Shown: positions 22,347 to 30,916 of the stretch, in pieces
Layout: each line of letters begins with the position of its first letter
Position numbering within the stretch: the first letter of the stretch is position 1
Assembly: GCA_938002015.1 (NCBI GenBank)
Contig: CALLAU010000077.1
Span: 1 to 49,717 of the forward strand
DNA: 49,717 nt
DNA from: an uncultured Bdellovibrionales bacterium
GTDB lineage: Bacteria; Bdellovibrionota; Bdellovibrionia; Bdellovibrionales; UBA1609
Reading direction: 5' to 3'
The notes under the pieces: generated by a model
Databases searched by the model: none
The model's input: the letters and a program-made list of their open reading frames with translations, nothing else
Told to the model about the DNA's origin: nothing
Position numbers and translations under genes: made by a program

Positions 22347-23834
22347 CTAAGTCAAAATTTCACTAATTGGTTGATACAGTCTATTTTTATACACATAGTC
22401 AGATTCATAACCATCATAACTTCCAAAACCCTGACCATCAACTGTTGCGTTAGCATACTCAGATGGTTGAACTCCCATAAGCTTAAGCATCGTAATTAAA
22501 AAACTATTATAAGGGTAGGTTCCTTTACGAACATCTGAGTTCTGCTTTAAATTATAATATCTGCCTCCACGCACAGCTCCACCCATTGTCCCTATTAAAA
22601 TTTGCTGTGAATCATAACCACCATGACCACCATCACTGTTAGCAGCGTTAGCGTGAAGCAGTCCCGTGGCAATCATGCCTGTAAGCATATTGTCTAAGTA
22701 TGTCCTACCTGTATTTCCCTCTTCTACATCCAAAGGCTTAAGAAACTCATCTGCTATTAAGTCTGCTTGGTATTTCCACCAAGTTTGATAAGCGCGCAGT
22801 TGTGCATCCTTACCTTCAACACCATGAATAGCACCATGAAAGTTAGACACATTAGAGCCAGGAATCCAAGTTCCTCCTCCAACAACCATAATACCAAATT
22901 TTGTTAAGCCGCATTTAAATGCTGTAGATAATAGCTGAATATAAAGGCGACTGTTTGCTAACTGGTCATCTTGCATTGTTGTTGGTTGGTTTGGTTTAGA
23001 ACACGATAAAATATTAGTCTGTACACTTGCATAACTTCTTTGAATATCAGAGAGATAATCCATATGTTGCGTAAGCCTAACTTTATCATTTGCTGATATC
23101 CGTACATTATTTCTGGAGGAGTTATATGCATCTAAAACTTTATTTAAAATATTAGATTTATGCTGGTTTGTTTTTGATAAATCACCAACCGTATTTGCAG
23201 TTAAAAAACCAAAAACATCATTATAAAAATTTAGTAAGGCTCTATAGTTATAATGAGGCATATACTGAGTGGTAGATCCAACTTTTTTGTAAAATCCCCC
23301 CGGACCACCTGGAAACTGCAACCTCAATGCCTTTCTGATATTTAAAGAAGTCCCTTCTGGATAAACAGATCGTGAACTCTCTATAATACTATCTATCGAA
23401 GGTAGATTTTTATTTGCAGATATGCGTCCTCCACCAGCAGCTATACTCATATTACCATGGCAACCATCCCAATTAGGTTGTCGAAATCCTCTTAAATATG
23501 ACAATTGATTCTGATTTTTTAGCTTTTCATATAAAGGGTTTGTAAGTGCTGTTGAGTGACTTGCAACAGTACCCATCTGAGACAGAAGTCTTTCTTTTAT
23601 GCCAATATTACCAACTAGCTGTGTTGCAACACTTTCTGAAGGCCACATTTCAAGTAAGTTACAGTGATCAAAAGAAAACAACATCATACGCTTTTCAATA
23701 TTACTACTAGATGCGAGAGCAGCTTCTGGTAATAAACTTGGCAAAAGGGGTAGGGCAAGTAATGATTTTCCACTACCTACTAAAAACTGCCTCCTCGTTT
23801 TATTACAATATAGAATACCTTTTTTATACTTCAT
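22347..23834 (-). CDS. DUF1552 family protein with a Tat signal
   Basis: 495 residues. The N-terminus has a twin-arginine signal (TRRQFLVGSGKSLLALPLL...ALA), so the folded protein is probably exported by Tat. The body has family features such as the fold-spanning NWDGCHGNMS and GHGGYDSQQ segments and HGAIHGV. The fold is thought to be related to alkaline phosphatase-type DUF1501/DUF1552 proteins. Function is unknown. DUF1552 genes usually pair with DUF1592 genes, as here: its ATG follows the stop of the DUF1592 gene with no gap (TAAATG). Confidence 0.85.
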   Translation of the reverse strand: MKYKKGILYCNKTRRQFLVGSGKSLLALPLLPSLLPEAALASSSNIEKRMMLFSFDHCNLLEMWPSESVATQLVGNIGIKERLLSQMGTVASHSTALTNPLYEKLKNQNQLSYLRGFRQPNWDGCHGNMSIAAGGGRISANKNLPSIDSIIESSRSVYPEGTSLNIRKALRLQFPGGPGGFYKKVGSTTQYMPHYNYRALLNFYNDVFGFLTANTVGDLSKTNQHKSNILNKVLDAYNSSRNNVRISANDKVRLTQHMDYLSDIQRSYASVQTNILSCSKPNQPTTMQDDQLANSRLYIQLLSTAFKCGLTKFGIMVVGGGTWIPGSNVSNFHGAIHGVEGKDAQLRAYQTWWKYQADLIADEFLKPLDVEEGNTGRTYLDNMLTGMIATGLLHANAANSDGGHGGYDSQQILIGTMGGAVRGGRYYNLKQNSDVRKGTYPYNSFLITMLKLMGVQPSEYANATVDGQGFGSYDGYESDYVYKNRLYQPISEILT

Positions 23835-25835
23835 TTAATAACTCCATGTTCTAAAGCTTTGTGACAGCACAAAACTCTTAATCACATCTTTTATACTTCC
23901 ACTATTTGTATTTTTATCTCCATAAAGTACGTTTAAAGATTCGTTCATATGACAGTAATCTGAAGTCGTAACTTCATTCCTTGATTCAAATTCTTTTAAA
24001 TGCTTAACAAAACATAATGAAGCGCGGTCACTCTCCCCAAGCTGGCTTGAAAGGTCTGTTGAGTTACTAAAACTAGTTCTTTGACCATTAAGTTCTGATG
24101 TTTCTGCAGCTGTATCTACCGAAAGACTTCCGATTTCTACTTCATTTAAGTCATAAATAAGCTCATTAGACCTTAACCTTCCAATTGTATCAAAGTTCTC
24201 AAAAGCGTACCCAAGTGGGTTTATTCTTGAATGGCAAGTTGCGCATGATGTGCCAGAGGCTTCACTAGTCATAAATGTATGTTCTCTTGTTGTAAAAATA
24301 TCATTTCCTAACTCTGGTAGAGAAGTTGGAGCACTTGGAGGTGGCGGTCCCACATCAACACATAAAACATTCTCTAAGACCTTAAGGCCTCTTTTAATAG
24401 ATGATGTTTGTAGGCCTGACCTTTTTGTTAACATACCTGCTCTATTTAAAAATCCTGCACGCTCAGAAGGAAGCTGAGTAGTTGCACCCATGGGATTATT
24501 TACACCATAAATTGTTGCTAACCCATTATGATTGAACTTAGATTCTGTTGAAGTAAAAAGAGATTGAAACTGAGCATCTCTTTGTAAAACTTGATTTATA
24601 AAGAACTGATCTAATTCATAAGTCATTGCAGGCATTAATGCATTTGTATCAACAGCATTAGTAATTACTCCTGGATAGTTAAAAGCTTCAAATATTTCAT
24701 AGCCATAAGACTCTCTAAATAACCTGACGATTGTTTCCTGAGCTGCAGTTGTGTTTAGGAGCCTATCAATTTGCTGCTCTAAAACCGATTGGTTTTTAAT
24801 TTGATCAGAACTTGCTAAACCTCTTAGAATTTCATCTGGAGGGTTCCCCACTAAAAAGTACGAAACCTTTGCCGCTAAATCGTACGAGCTTAGTTCATAC
24901 GTATTCGTTCCATAAATTTGGTCTCCATGGTAATAAGACTTATATAAAAATTCAGGCATACTTGTTATAGTTGTAAATGTTGTCTGAATTTGCTCTATTT
25001 TGCTAAGAGAACTGTCCCATAAATCCGTATTCATTTGCTCAACATCAGTATCCTCAATTTTTTTCCTAAACGCCTGAGTCATAAGCTCTTTTAAAAAAAG
25101 TTTATGACAGTTTTGATCAAGTACAGAGTTCGACATACAACCATTAGTATTTGGAAATGCACCTAAGCTGTTTGAGTTAGTAATAACTGTTGCAGCTCTA
25201 TAACTAGCTTCAAAAAAACCAACTAAAATATCTTGTGATACTAATTTAGCTTGTTCTTTTTGAGTATGCCCTTTAACCATTACAGTATCATCTGGTAAAC
25301 TTTGATAGAATACATTAAGAAGAGAGTCTTGCTTAAGATATATGTTAAATGAGTCAATGAGCGCATTTAATGAGTTCTTAAATTCTCTATTAGTGAGTTT
25401 TAAAAGTGAGCTTTTAGACCTTTGAGATTGATCACATATAAACTGACTTCTTCCTTCATCATTTAGTTCAATCCCAGCTCCTTCAGATTGAAATATCAAA
25501 GCCTTTGATATGTATGACAATTGTTTTGAAGACAGACTTTTTAAATCTTCCATTTGAGGGATATTATTAACTGACCAACTTACCTGATTAAAATCTTTAC
25601 CAATTTTTGATGAGGTATCGATTGGCCCATGACAACTAGCACAGTTTTGCACGTATAAACTCTGCCCTTTAGTAATTATCTCTGGCCCAGATAAAGACTC
25701 TTCTTGCTCAGCACCTAAGTTATGCGACTCAAAATCAGTGCAGTTTTGAAAAGATAGTATAATAACAAAAAGAGAAACTGATGCCAAAAACCTTTTATAA
25801 ATGTTTTCTTTTTTCTTTTTTGAAACAGCAACCAT
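23835..25835 (-). CDS. DUF1592/DUF1588-type lipoprotein with two CxxCH motifs
   Basis: 666 residues. It has a hydrophobic signal with SFQN-C32 as a probable lipidation site. A first CASCH (C65-H69) sits in an N-terminal cytochrome-like part. The middle holds DUF1592-like helical segments (SSYDLAAKVSYFLVGNPPDE), and RAGFLNRAGMLTKRSG is the DUF1588 hallmark. A second haem motif CATCH follows in SRINPLGYAFENFDTIGR, near residue 530, and a C-terminal DUF1585 region ends near VIKSFVLSQSFRTW. These multi-domain proteins are best known from planctomycetes and myxobacteria. They are thought to act in redox chemistry at the envelope, but the substrate is not known. Translationally abuts the DUF1552 partner. 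Confidence 0.87.
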   Translation of the reverse strand: MVAVSKKKKENIYKRFLASVSLFVIILSFQNCTDFESHNLGAEQEESLSGPEIITKGQSLYVQNCASCHGPIDTSSKIGKDFNQVSWSVNNIPQMEDLKSLSSKQLSYISKALIFQSEGAGIELNDEGRSQFICDQSQRSKSSLLKLTNREFKNSLNALIDSFNIYLKQDSLLNVFYQSLPDDTVMVKGHTQKEQAKLVSQDILVGFFEASYRAATVITNSNSLGAFPNTNGCMSNSVLDQNCHKLFLKELMTQAFRKKIEDTDVEQMNTDLWDSSLSKIEQIQTTFTTITSMPEFLYKSYYHGDQIYGTNTYELSSYDLAAKVSYFLVGNPPDEILRGLASSDQIKNQSVLEQQIDRLLNTTAAQETIVRLFRESYGYEIFEAFNYPGVITNAVDTNALMPAMTYELDQFFINQVLQRDAQFQSLFTSTESKFNHNGLATIYGVNNPMGATTQLPSERAGFLNRAGMLTKRSGLQTSSIKRGLKVLENVLCVDVGPPPPSAPTSLPELGNDIFTTREHTFMTSEASGTSCATCHSRINPLGYAFENFDTIGRLRSNELIYDLNEVEIGSLSVDTAAETSELNGQRTSFSNSTDLSSQLGESDRASLCFVKHLKEFESRNEVTTSDYCHMNESLNVLYGDKNTNSGSIKDVIKSFVLSQSFRTWSY

Positions 25836-26149
25836 AAGGCCTTATCGAGCTCTTAACTATAAAAGTATAACTATTAGTAAGTCTTTATACCAGAAAATCT
25901 CATAATGGGTCTTTAGTACAACTTTACTGCAACACTACTGTACAATATTTATAACTAGTAAATTGACTTCCATTTCATGTAGTAAAAAGCTACACCTTGC
26001 GTAACATTTTTGAAACACTCAAGTCCAAGTGTGCAACTATATTATCAACTTGAATCAATTCTTAAAAATCATTTTGCATCTAATCATTCTCTAAACCGAA
26101 TAATAAATTGGTTGTTATTTTTTAAATTCGCAACAAAGGGGGCTTGAAT
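25836..26149. other. 314-bp divergent intergenic region
   Basis: AT-rich, between the DUF1592 gene (minus) and the propeller lipoprotein (plus). No ORF of note is present. It must hold both promoters, but several TATAAT-like boxes exist and I cannot choose among them. A weak inverted repeat CTCAAGT...ACTTGA lies near 26018-26055. The Shine-Dalgarno AAAGGGGG for the downstream gene sits at about 26136-26142. Confidence 0.5.
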
Positions 26150-27328
26150 ATGAACTCAAAAATAAGAATAAAGCAAGGCATCTCTATTGCTTCTATATTC
26201 TTCCTTCTTTGCTTACATAACAATTGTGGTAATGAGTTTGAAGCCAATCAATCTAGCACTTTAGATGAAGACAGCAATAGTAATAACGATGGCAATGGCG
26301 ATAAAAGCGATAGTCTTGAACCAAAAAACCATAATGCTATTTTAGCTGTAGGCCAAATGAAGTCATCTATGTACTCCTGTGATGGAGGCAAGACTTGGCT
26401 TGGTTACAGAACAGAATATGAAAACGCACGATGTGGAAGGCAAACTGATGGAAGCAACATTGACTGCAGTCATCACGCTGACTCACCCACAGGTATTGCC
26501 TATGATGAAGCCGGAACCTTTATCTCTACCTATGGCTGGGGGCGGCCAGGTTCCGTTATACGAACTACTGATGGTTACAACTGGGAAGAGGTTTTCTCTC
26601 CAGGAACTGGCTACTTTGCTGGTGTTAGTTTTGGAAATGGCACTTTCTACCTTCACACTCGTTTTGATAATTTTCATTCTAAAGATGCTGGTGAAAGCTG
26701 GACCCCTTCAGGGGATATAATGACAAACTCTTACACTTCAAGAAGTACTTTTTTTATTCCTTGGGACGGTGGAAGATTTGTAGGTACAGCTGGTACTGCA
26801 GACAGTAAAGATATATTTATTTCAAAAGATAACACTTTAACATTTACTCAAGTGGAGAACCTACCTGATGGTTGCGGTAATGGAAAGCTAGCAATTAGCA
26901 ATAACCGCGTTATGCTTCTAGCTGATAAAGCTTGTATCTCTGATGATAGTGGTGACACTTGGACCGCTTATGATTACAAACACTTAGGTATATCTCCATC
27001 TGCAACTTTTATGTCAAATGGAACTCATTTTCGTATTTATAATTTTGGTTCCTTTTATGAAACTGCTGAAAACGAGATGAACTGGAAAGAAACTGAATTC
27101 AATGTTAATGGACAACACGAACGCTATTTACTTTTAGGCAGAATCACATACGATCCAAAGTTAAAAAGGTATTCTTCGCTAGTAGGTTCTTATGAAGATA
27201 CACGGCATTTTTGGAGTGATAATGGGATTGACTGGAATGAAATTGATACTTCTACAGGAGATGCTCCGGTAAACAGACATCGAATGACTAAAACTGCATT
27301 GGGGTTTTTGCAAGCTTGCTCTAATTAA
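26150..27328 (+). CDS. Asp-box (BNR) beta-propeller lipoprotein
   Basis: 392 residues from the ATG at 26150. A TTG at 26144 is also in frame but only 2 nt from the AAAGGGGG ribosome binding site, so the ATG is preferred. Lipobox-like end LHNN-C26 with Asn at -1, then a Asn/Asp/Ser-rich linker. Asp-box repeats (S/T-x-D-x-G-x-x-W) recur along the body: SCDGGKTW, TTDGYNW, SKDAGESW, SDDSGDTW and WSDNGIDW, plus two weaker ones. They mark blades of a 6- or 7-bladed sialidase-like propeller. No sialidase catalytic Arg triad or Tyr/Glu pair is evident, so binding is more likely than hydrolysis. Confidence 0.83.
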   Translation: MNSKIRIKQGISIASIFFLLCLHNNCGNEFEANQSSTLDEDSNSNNDGNGDKSDSLEPKNHNAILAVGQMKSSMYSCDGGKTWLGYRTEYENARCGRQTDGSNIDCSHHADSPTGIAYDEAGTFISTYGWGRPGSVIRTTDGYNWEEVFSPGTGYFAGVSFGNGTFYLHTRFDNFHSKDAGESWTPSGDIMTNSYTSRSTFFIPWDGGRFVGTAGTADSKDIFISKDNTLTFTQVENLPDGCGNGKLAISNNRVMLLADKACISDDSGDTWTAYDYKHLGISPSATFMSNGTHFRIYNFGSFYETAENEMNWKETEFNVNGQHERYLLLGRITYDPKLKRYSSLVGSYEDTRHFWSDNGIDWNEIDTSTGDAPVNRHRMTKTALGFLQACSN

Positions 27329-27424
27329 AGACAAATTGTTTCTTAAAAAAACTAGCATTGAAAAGGCTTTGTTTAACTATAAGGTTAAGTTAATAATTCT
27401 TACTATGTTTTCTCTAACAAAATT

Positions 27425-27467
27425 ATGCAAAGCCACTTATGTTTAAGAGGCTTTGCATTGTGTTTTT
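27425..27467 (+). terminator. Terminator with a possible competing antiterminator stem
   Basis: A perfect 10-bp stem ATGCAAAGCC (27425-27434) / GGCTTTGCAT (27449-27458) with a 14-nt loop, then TGTGTTTTT. An upstream copy GGCTTTG (27365-27371) can pair with CAAAGCC (27428-27434) instead and would block the terminator. It lies after the propeller gene. Confidence 0.7.
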
Positions 27468-27514
27468 ACTTGAGAAAGTATTTACTTTTATAGACAAGTA
27501 ATTAAATACAAATA

Positions 27515-27883
27515 CTACTTTATATCAACTTTTACTATCTCACAGTGATAAGTGACTCCATCATCAAAGGCATCAATTGCAATAAAGGAGAGGCTTACTC
27601 TTATTTCCCATTTACCTTCTGCGATGTCTCCACTATGTAGTCGCCCAGTAATATTGTACTGTACTGAATCTACAAACTGTTCACTAAGCATTGTATCGAT
27701 GTATGCATCATATTTGCCGCCTTCTAACTCATTTATGCAATCCCTCACAGCACCTTGTCTCACTAAGTTAGCTGCCTCTATGGGGTTACTGACTTTAACT
27801 AGCCCTTCACTTACATGAATTGAAGTTGCATACGTTAATGGGCTAAAAACTACAGCTGCTATTAGTAATGTTAAATTTTTCAT
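27515..27883 (-). CDS. Small secreted protein of unknown function (122 aa)
   Basis: The signal peptide (MKNLTLLIAAVVFSPLTYA) leads to a mature domain of about 100 residues with two cysteines (VRDCIN and YHCEI) and a strand-rich C-terminus. AAGGAG lies 9 nt before the ATG. It is the last of three tandem small secreted genes on this strand. The C-terminal VKVDIK echoes the ends of its two upstream neighbours, but it lacks their conserved KGVNV segment, so it is at best a distant relative. No function is assigned. Confidence 0.7.
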   Translation of the reverse strand: MKNLTLLIAAVVFSPLTYATSIHVSEGLVKVSNPIEAANLVRQGAVRDCINELEGGKYDAYIDTMLSEQFVDSVQYNITGRLHSGDIAEGKWEIRVSLSFIAIDAFDDGVTYHCEIVKVDIK

Positions 27884-27907
27884 ATATTGTTGCTCCTTTT
27901 GTTTAAT

Positions 27908-28330
27908 TTAGTTCACTTTAGATATTTTTACTGACGAATTAATCGGGACAAGAAGATCTAATCTAACGTGACCAGTTTCATCAGAAGGGAAAAATACGGG
28001 CTCAGAAACTAATACTTCTTTTATATAAGCTGGCGTAATACACGGTTTTAATGTTTCGGCTTTTATAGGCTTTAAAAGATAGAGATCTATACTCGGTCTG
28101 TTCGACCCTATTTTTAGTAACTCCGAATGTAGAGCTAGTGATGTGCAAATTGAATGCTCCACCTCAACTTCAAGTGATACATTTACCCCTTTAACATTAA
28201 AAGCCCCAACCTCTACCTTCTTATACTCTTCATCTGTTTGATAAACATAAGGGTTAGGGGGAGCCACTGATGTTGCTAATGCTTGAGTTCCTGAAAGCGC
28301 TACTAATATAGTTAAAATTATTTTTTTCAT
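27908..28330 (-). CDS. Small secreted protein, paralogue of the next gene upstream (140 aa)
   Basis: The signal peptide ends at ALA. The mature part begins TSVAPPNPY. Shared features with the 28357-28782 product include the start ATS...PNPY, the KGVNVsL segment, one Cys about 12 residues after it, a second Cys before a run of acidic/Pro residues, the S-E-x-V/L-FF-S block, and the end LVP(I/A).. V.(K)V. The two genes lie 26 bp apart and look like an old tandem duplication. Good ribosome binding site AGGAG. Function unknown; probably periplasmic or secreted, with a disulfide. Confidence 0.72.
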   Translation of the reverse strand: MKKIILTILVALSGTQALATSVAPPNPYVYQTDEEYKKVEVGAFNVKGVNVSLEVEVEHSICTSLALHSELLKIGSNRPSIDLYLLKPIKAETLKPCITPAYIKEVLVSEPVFFPSDETGHVRLDLLVPINSSVKISKVN

Positions 28331-28356
28331 TTTTCTCTCCTAATTTTATTTTTTCT

Positions 28357-28782
28357 TTACTTAACTTCTACAACTTGCACGTCTATATATGCGGGTACTA
28401 AAATTTTAAAAGATAAATTTCTCTCCTGATTAGAAGAGAAAAATAAAGCTTCTGACTTTATAACTTCACTTACTGGCTCATCAATAGGGCAGCCCAAATC
28501 TGTTCTAGGCATGTCTATTTCAAACAAGTATTTGTCAAACATTCCATTTCCTTGACCTGTAACTAAAATAGATTCAGCTTTAAGACTTACCCTATTACAG
28601 TCATGCCTTTTAATTTCTGCAGACAAAAAAACATTTACACCTTTTAAATCGTACCCAGCTATATCAACCAATTTATACTCAATTCTTTCTTCTAATGCAT
28701 ATGGGTTTGGAATAACTGGTGATGTTGCTAGTGCATGTGTTGCTAAAAGTGCTATTGCTATATTTAAAATTATTGTTTTCAT
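28357..28782 (-). CDS. Small secreted protein, first of a tandem pair (141 aa)
   Basis: Signal peptide MKTIILNIAIALLATHALA, then TSPVIPNPY. It is recognisably paralogous to its downstream neighbour: the PNPY start, KGVNVFL, paired cysteines (HDCN and LGCP), and EALFFSSNQ. AAGGAG lies 9 nt before the ATG. It is the first gene of a run of three that are probably cotranscribed. It lies 99 bp downstream of an XRE-type regulator gene on the same strand. Control by that regulator is possible but not shown. Confidence 0.72.
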   Translation of the reverse strand: MKTIILNIAIALLATHALATSPVIPNPYALEERIEYKLVDIAGYDLKGVNVFLSAEIKRHDCNRVSLKAESILVTGQGNGMFDKYLFEIDMPRTDLGCPIDEPVSEVIKSEALFFSSNQERNLSFKILVPAYIDVQVVEVK

Positions 28783-28881
28783 TTCTTCTTTCTCCTTATT
28801 TTGTTTTGTTTGTATTTGTTAACTTATTTTATATTGCTGATTATTTGTGCATTAATTTACAGGTCGTTAATTTTAAGCGAC

Positions 28882-29172
28882 CTATAAGTATGATCTGATA
28901 TTTTTTATATGATCTCTTAGATGCCCTAACTCGATTTCTATTGAATTAAGTTCTGAACTTATCATCTTAGGAGTTAGGCCAAAGAGTTCTGATAAACTCA
29001 CTCCTAAGACTTTTGCGATTTTTACGTATGGCTCACCACTAATGGATCTTCCATTCTCCCAGTCTCTGTATGTGCTCTGACTCACCCCAACCTTGCCGGC
29101 ACAATCAACAATGCTTAGACCGGATAGACTTCTGTATTTTTTAAGCTGATTAGCTACTTTCATATTCTTCAT
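28882..29172 (-). CDS. XRE-family transcriptional regulator (96 aa)
   Basis: A Cro/CI-type helix-turn-helix occupies about residues 8-62: LKKYRSLSGLSIVDCAGKVG, then VSQSTYRDWENGRS as the recognition helix, and VKIAKVLGVSLSELFGL. The remaining 30 residues form an acidic helix (ELNSIEIELGHLRDHI) suited to dimerisation. It is divergent from the TIGR02147-family gene at 29294. Two operator-like palindromes lie just before its start. It resembles small repressors of accessory modules. No toxin partner is visible next to it, so a toxin-antitoxin role is not supported. Confidence 0.86.
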   Translation of the reverse strand: MKNMKVANQLKKYRSLSGLSIVDCAGKVGVSQSTYRDWENGRSISGEPYVKIAKVLGVSLSELFGLTPKMISSELNSIEIELGHLRDHIKNIRSYL

Positions 29173-29182
29173 CCTTTGTTTT

Positions 29183-29212
29183 TCACACTTTGTGATTGTT
29201 TGTTGTGATCAC
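29183..29212. promoter_or_regulatory. Two operator-like palindromes upstream of the XRE gene
   Basis: TCACA-CTT-TGTGA (29183-29195) and GTGATCAC (29205-29212) are both perfect. TGTGA recurs at 29191 and 29204, a 13-bp period. They lie 10-40 bp upstream of the XRE start, a usual place for an autorepressor site in a divergent region. Confidence 0.45.
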
Positions 29213-29293
29213 GGTTTTAAGACAAAGGGCTAGTGAGTTCTAGAAAAAATAAATTAATTATTCATTTTTAATTAATTATAAATTAATATTGTA

Positions 29294-30115
29294 TTGGTGA
29301 GTATTTTCAACAGTTTATCGTATCGAGAAATCATAAAAGATAAGATAAGCACCTTAAAAAAAACAAAACCTGGCTTTGGGGTTTTAAGAGTTAGTCAAAA
29401 GGCAGGGCTTCACGGGTCATTTGTCTCCTCTGCTCTTAAAGGACATAAGCACCTTAGCTCTGATCAAGTTTTTGCATTAGGAGAGCAGCTAGGCTTTTCA
29501 TATAAGGAGTTAGACTACCTCCTACTTCTTTTAAACTATGAGCGCTCAGTTAACCAAAACCTAAAGGCAAAATACCTTGATGAAATTAAAGCTATTCAAA
29601 AAGAAAACTCAAAAACCACTACTCATATAAGTACTAAACCCCAAGAAAGTCTTGATCTAGATTTAGCAGAGTATTACTCAGATCCTTTTTATAAAATAAT
29701 TCATGTCTTTTTAGGGATTGAGCAGTTTAGACAAGATCCAAATCTCTTAGCACTCCAACTTGGAATCACACACAAGCAAACACAAAAATACCTTAAAAGA
29801 TTAGAGGATTTTGAAATCATTAAGTTCTCTAGCCCAATAGAAGTTTTAAAGAAAAACTACCACCTACCAAAAGACTTCTTTATATGTAAACCCCATCAAG
29901 CAACTATGAAGCTTCTTTCTCAACAAACGCTTCTTAGCTTAGAAGAAAAACAAAAAGAGAGTGTTTGTGTTACTTTCACAGGTGAGGAAGAAACTTTTAA
30001 AAAAGTTCATAATGAATTCCTTGATTTTTTAAAAAAGGCTGAAAAGCATGTTAAATACAGTGTTTCTAAAGAAGTCTTTCAAATGAATTTTGATTTACAT
30101 TTTTGGTCTAAGTAA
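29294..30115 (+). CDS. TIGR02147/DUF4423-family regulatory protein
   Basis: 273 residues; the start is TTG at 29294 or GTG at 29297, and no ribosome binding site is clear. The N-terminal part has the family pattern YREIIKDKIS...KPGFGVLRVSQKAGLHGSFVSSALKGHKHLSSDQVFALGEQLGFS, an XRE-like helix-turn-helix that also opens TIGR02147 proteins. The C-terminal part (about 130-270) has a winged-helix-like IEQFRQDPNLLALQLGITHKQ segment and DFEIIKF. This family is common in Fibrobacter and Bdellovibrionota, where it is expanded, and its regulated genes are unknown. Upstream is very AT-rich (29250-29290). A lipoprotein gene follows after 35 bp. Confidence 0.85.
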   Translation: MVSIFNSLSYREIIKDKISTLKKTKPGFGVLRVSQKAGLHGSFVSSALKGHKHLSSDQVFALGEQLGFSYKELDYLLLLLNYERSVNQNLKAKYLDEIKAIQKENSKTTTHISTKPQESLDLDLAEYYSDPFYKIIHVFLGIEQFRQDPNLLALQLGITHKQTQKYLKRLEDFEIIKFSSPIEVLKKNYHLPKDFFICKPHQATMKLLSQQTLLSLEEKQKESVCVTFTGEEETFKKVHNEFLDFLKKAEKHVKYSVSKEVFQMNFDLHFWSK

Positions 30116-30150
30116 TTTTTTTTGGCTTACCAATTGCACTTAATCAAAAC

Positions 30151-30888
30151 ATGATTAAGTTTTTATCTCTACTACTTACAGTTTTCTTCTTAGCGGGTTG
30201 CTTTGAAAATTCTACACCTTCGCCTATAAATAAACCACTTACAGAGCGAAAAGGAGAATGGGAAAGTAGCGGTGTTGATGATCCTCCAGCTGAAGCACCT
30301 GTTTTAGCGCCAGAAGTTGTTGTTGGCCAATTCAGTCTTCCTCGCTTCTACCCTGGTGAAATTTGCTTTAAAGATGAGGAAACAGCAAAAAAGCTCTCAC
30401 CTTTTTTAAGTGTTTATGACTTCTTAGATTTATTTAACCCTTATTTAAAGTTACACATTCCTCTTGATGAAAATTCAGAACTTAAAAACTTAAGCCAAAG
30501 CTTAGAGGAAAGTGTTCAGGAAGTTTTATTAAAGATTCAAACAATTGATACAGTCATTAGTGAGAGTATTAAAAAAAGCTTAAAGAAAATAAGCTTAACC
30601 TCTGAAACACTTGTTTCAGAAAACTCTGATTCACTACTTTTTCCACTAAGCAGTAGTAAGTGTTTAAAAATAAGATTTACGAAAAGAGAGAATGTTTCCA
30701 TGCTAAAAGGAGACTTAAACTTTGAATCAAAGATTAGCTTATATGTTTTTAACAGGCTTACAAAAGAGCAAAGACTTAAACTTGTTTTAGAAGAAGCTAT
30801 GGCAATCAGTGTACTTAATGATGACTTATTTTCAGGTACTACAGAAATAAGTATTTTTATAAATGATATGCTTCAAGGGAGCTTTTGA
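30151..30888 (+). CDS. Lipoprotein of unknown function (245 aa)
   Basis: A standard lipobox FLAG-C17 after a short hydrophobic signal. The mature N-terminus is a Pro-rich linker (NSTPSPINKP, DDPPAEAPV). The remaining 180 residues form a helical domain with two cysteines (EICFKDE and SKCLKI). No family is recognised. It follows the TIGR02147 regulator gene in the same direction after 35 bp; such regulators often lie beside small lipoprotein genes. The stop codon falls inside the loop of a hairpin at 30877-30900. Confidence 0.7.
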   Translation: MIKFLSLLLTVFFLAGCFENSTPSPINKPLTERKGEWESSGVDDPPAEAPVLAPEVVVGQFSLPRFYPGEICFKDEETAKKLSPFLSVYDFLDLFNPYLKLHIPLDENSELKNLSQSLEESVQEVLLKIQTIDTVISESIKKSLKKISLTSETLVSENSDSLLFPLSSSKCLKIRFTKRENVSMLKGDLNFESKISLYVFNRLTKEQRLKLVLEEAMAISVLNDDLFSGTTEISIFINDMLQGSF

Positions 30889-30900
30889 TTATAAGCTCCC
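30877..30900. terminator. Hairpin spanning the lipoprotein stop codon
   Basis: GGGAGCTT (30877-30884) and AAGCTCCC (30893-30900) form a perfect 8-bp stem with an 8-nt loop holding the stop TGA. No long U-tract follows on either strand, so termination is plausible but weak. It separates convergent genes. Confidence 0.5.
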
Positions 30901-30916
30901 CTACTTTTAAAGGACT

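Noticed and set aside
28882..30115. XRE regulator with the divergent gene as a toxin-antitoxin or phage module
   Set aside because: The partner is a TIGR02147-type regulator, not a toxin, and no phage genes are nearby.
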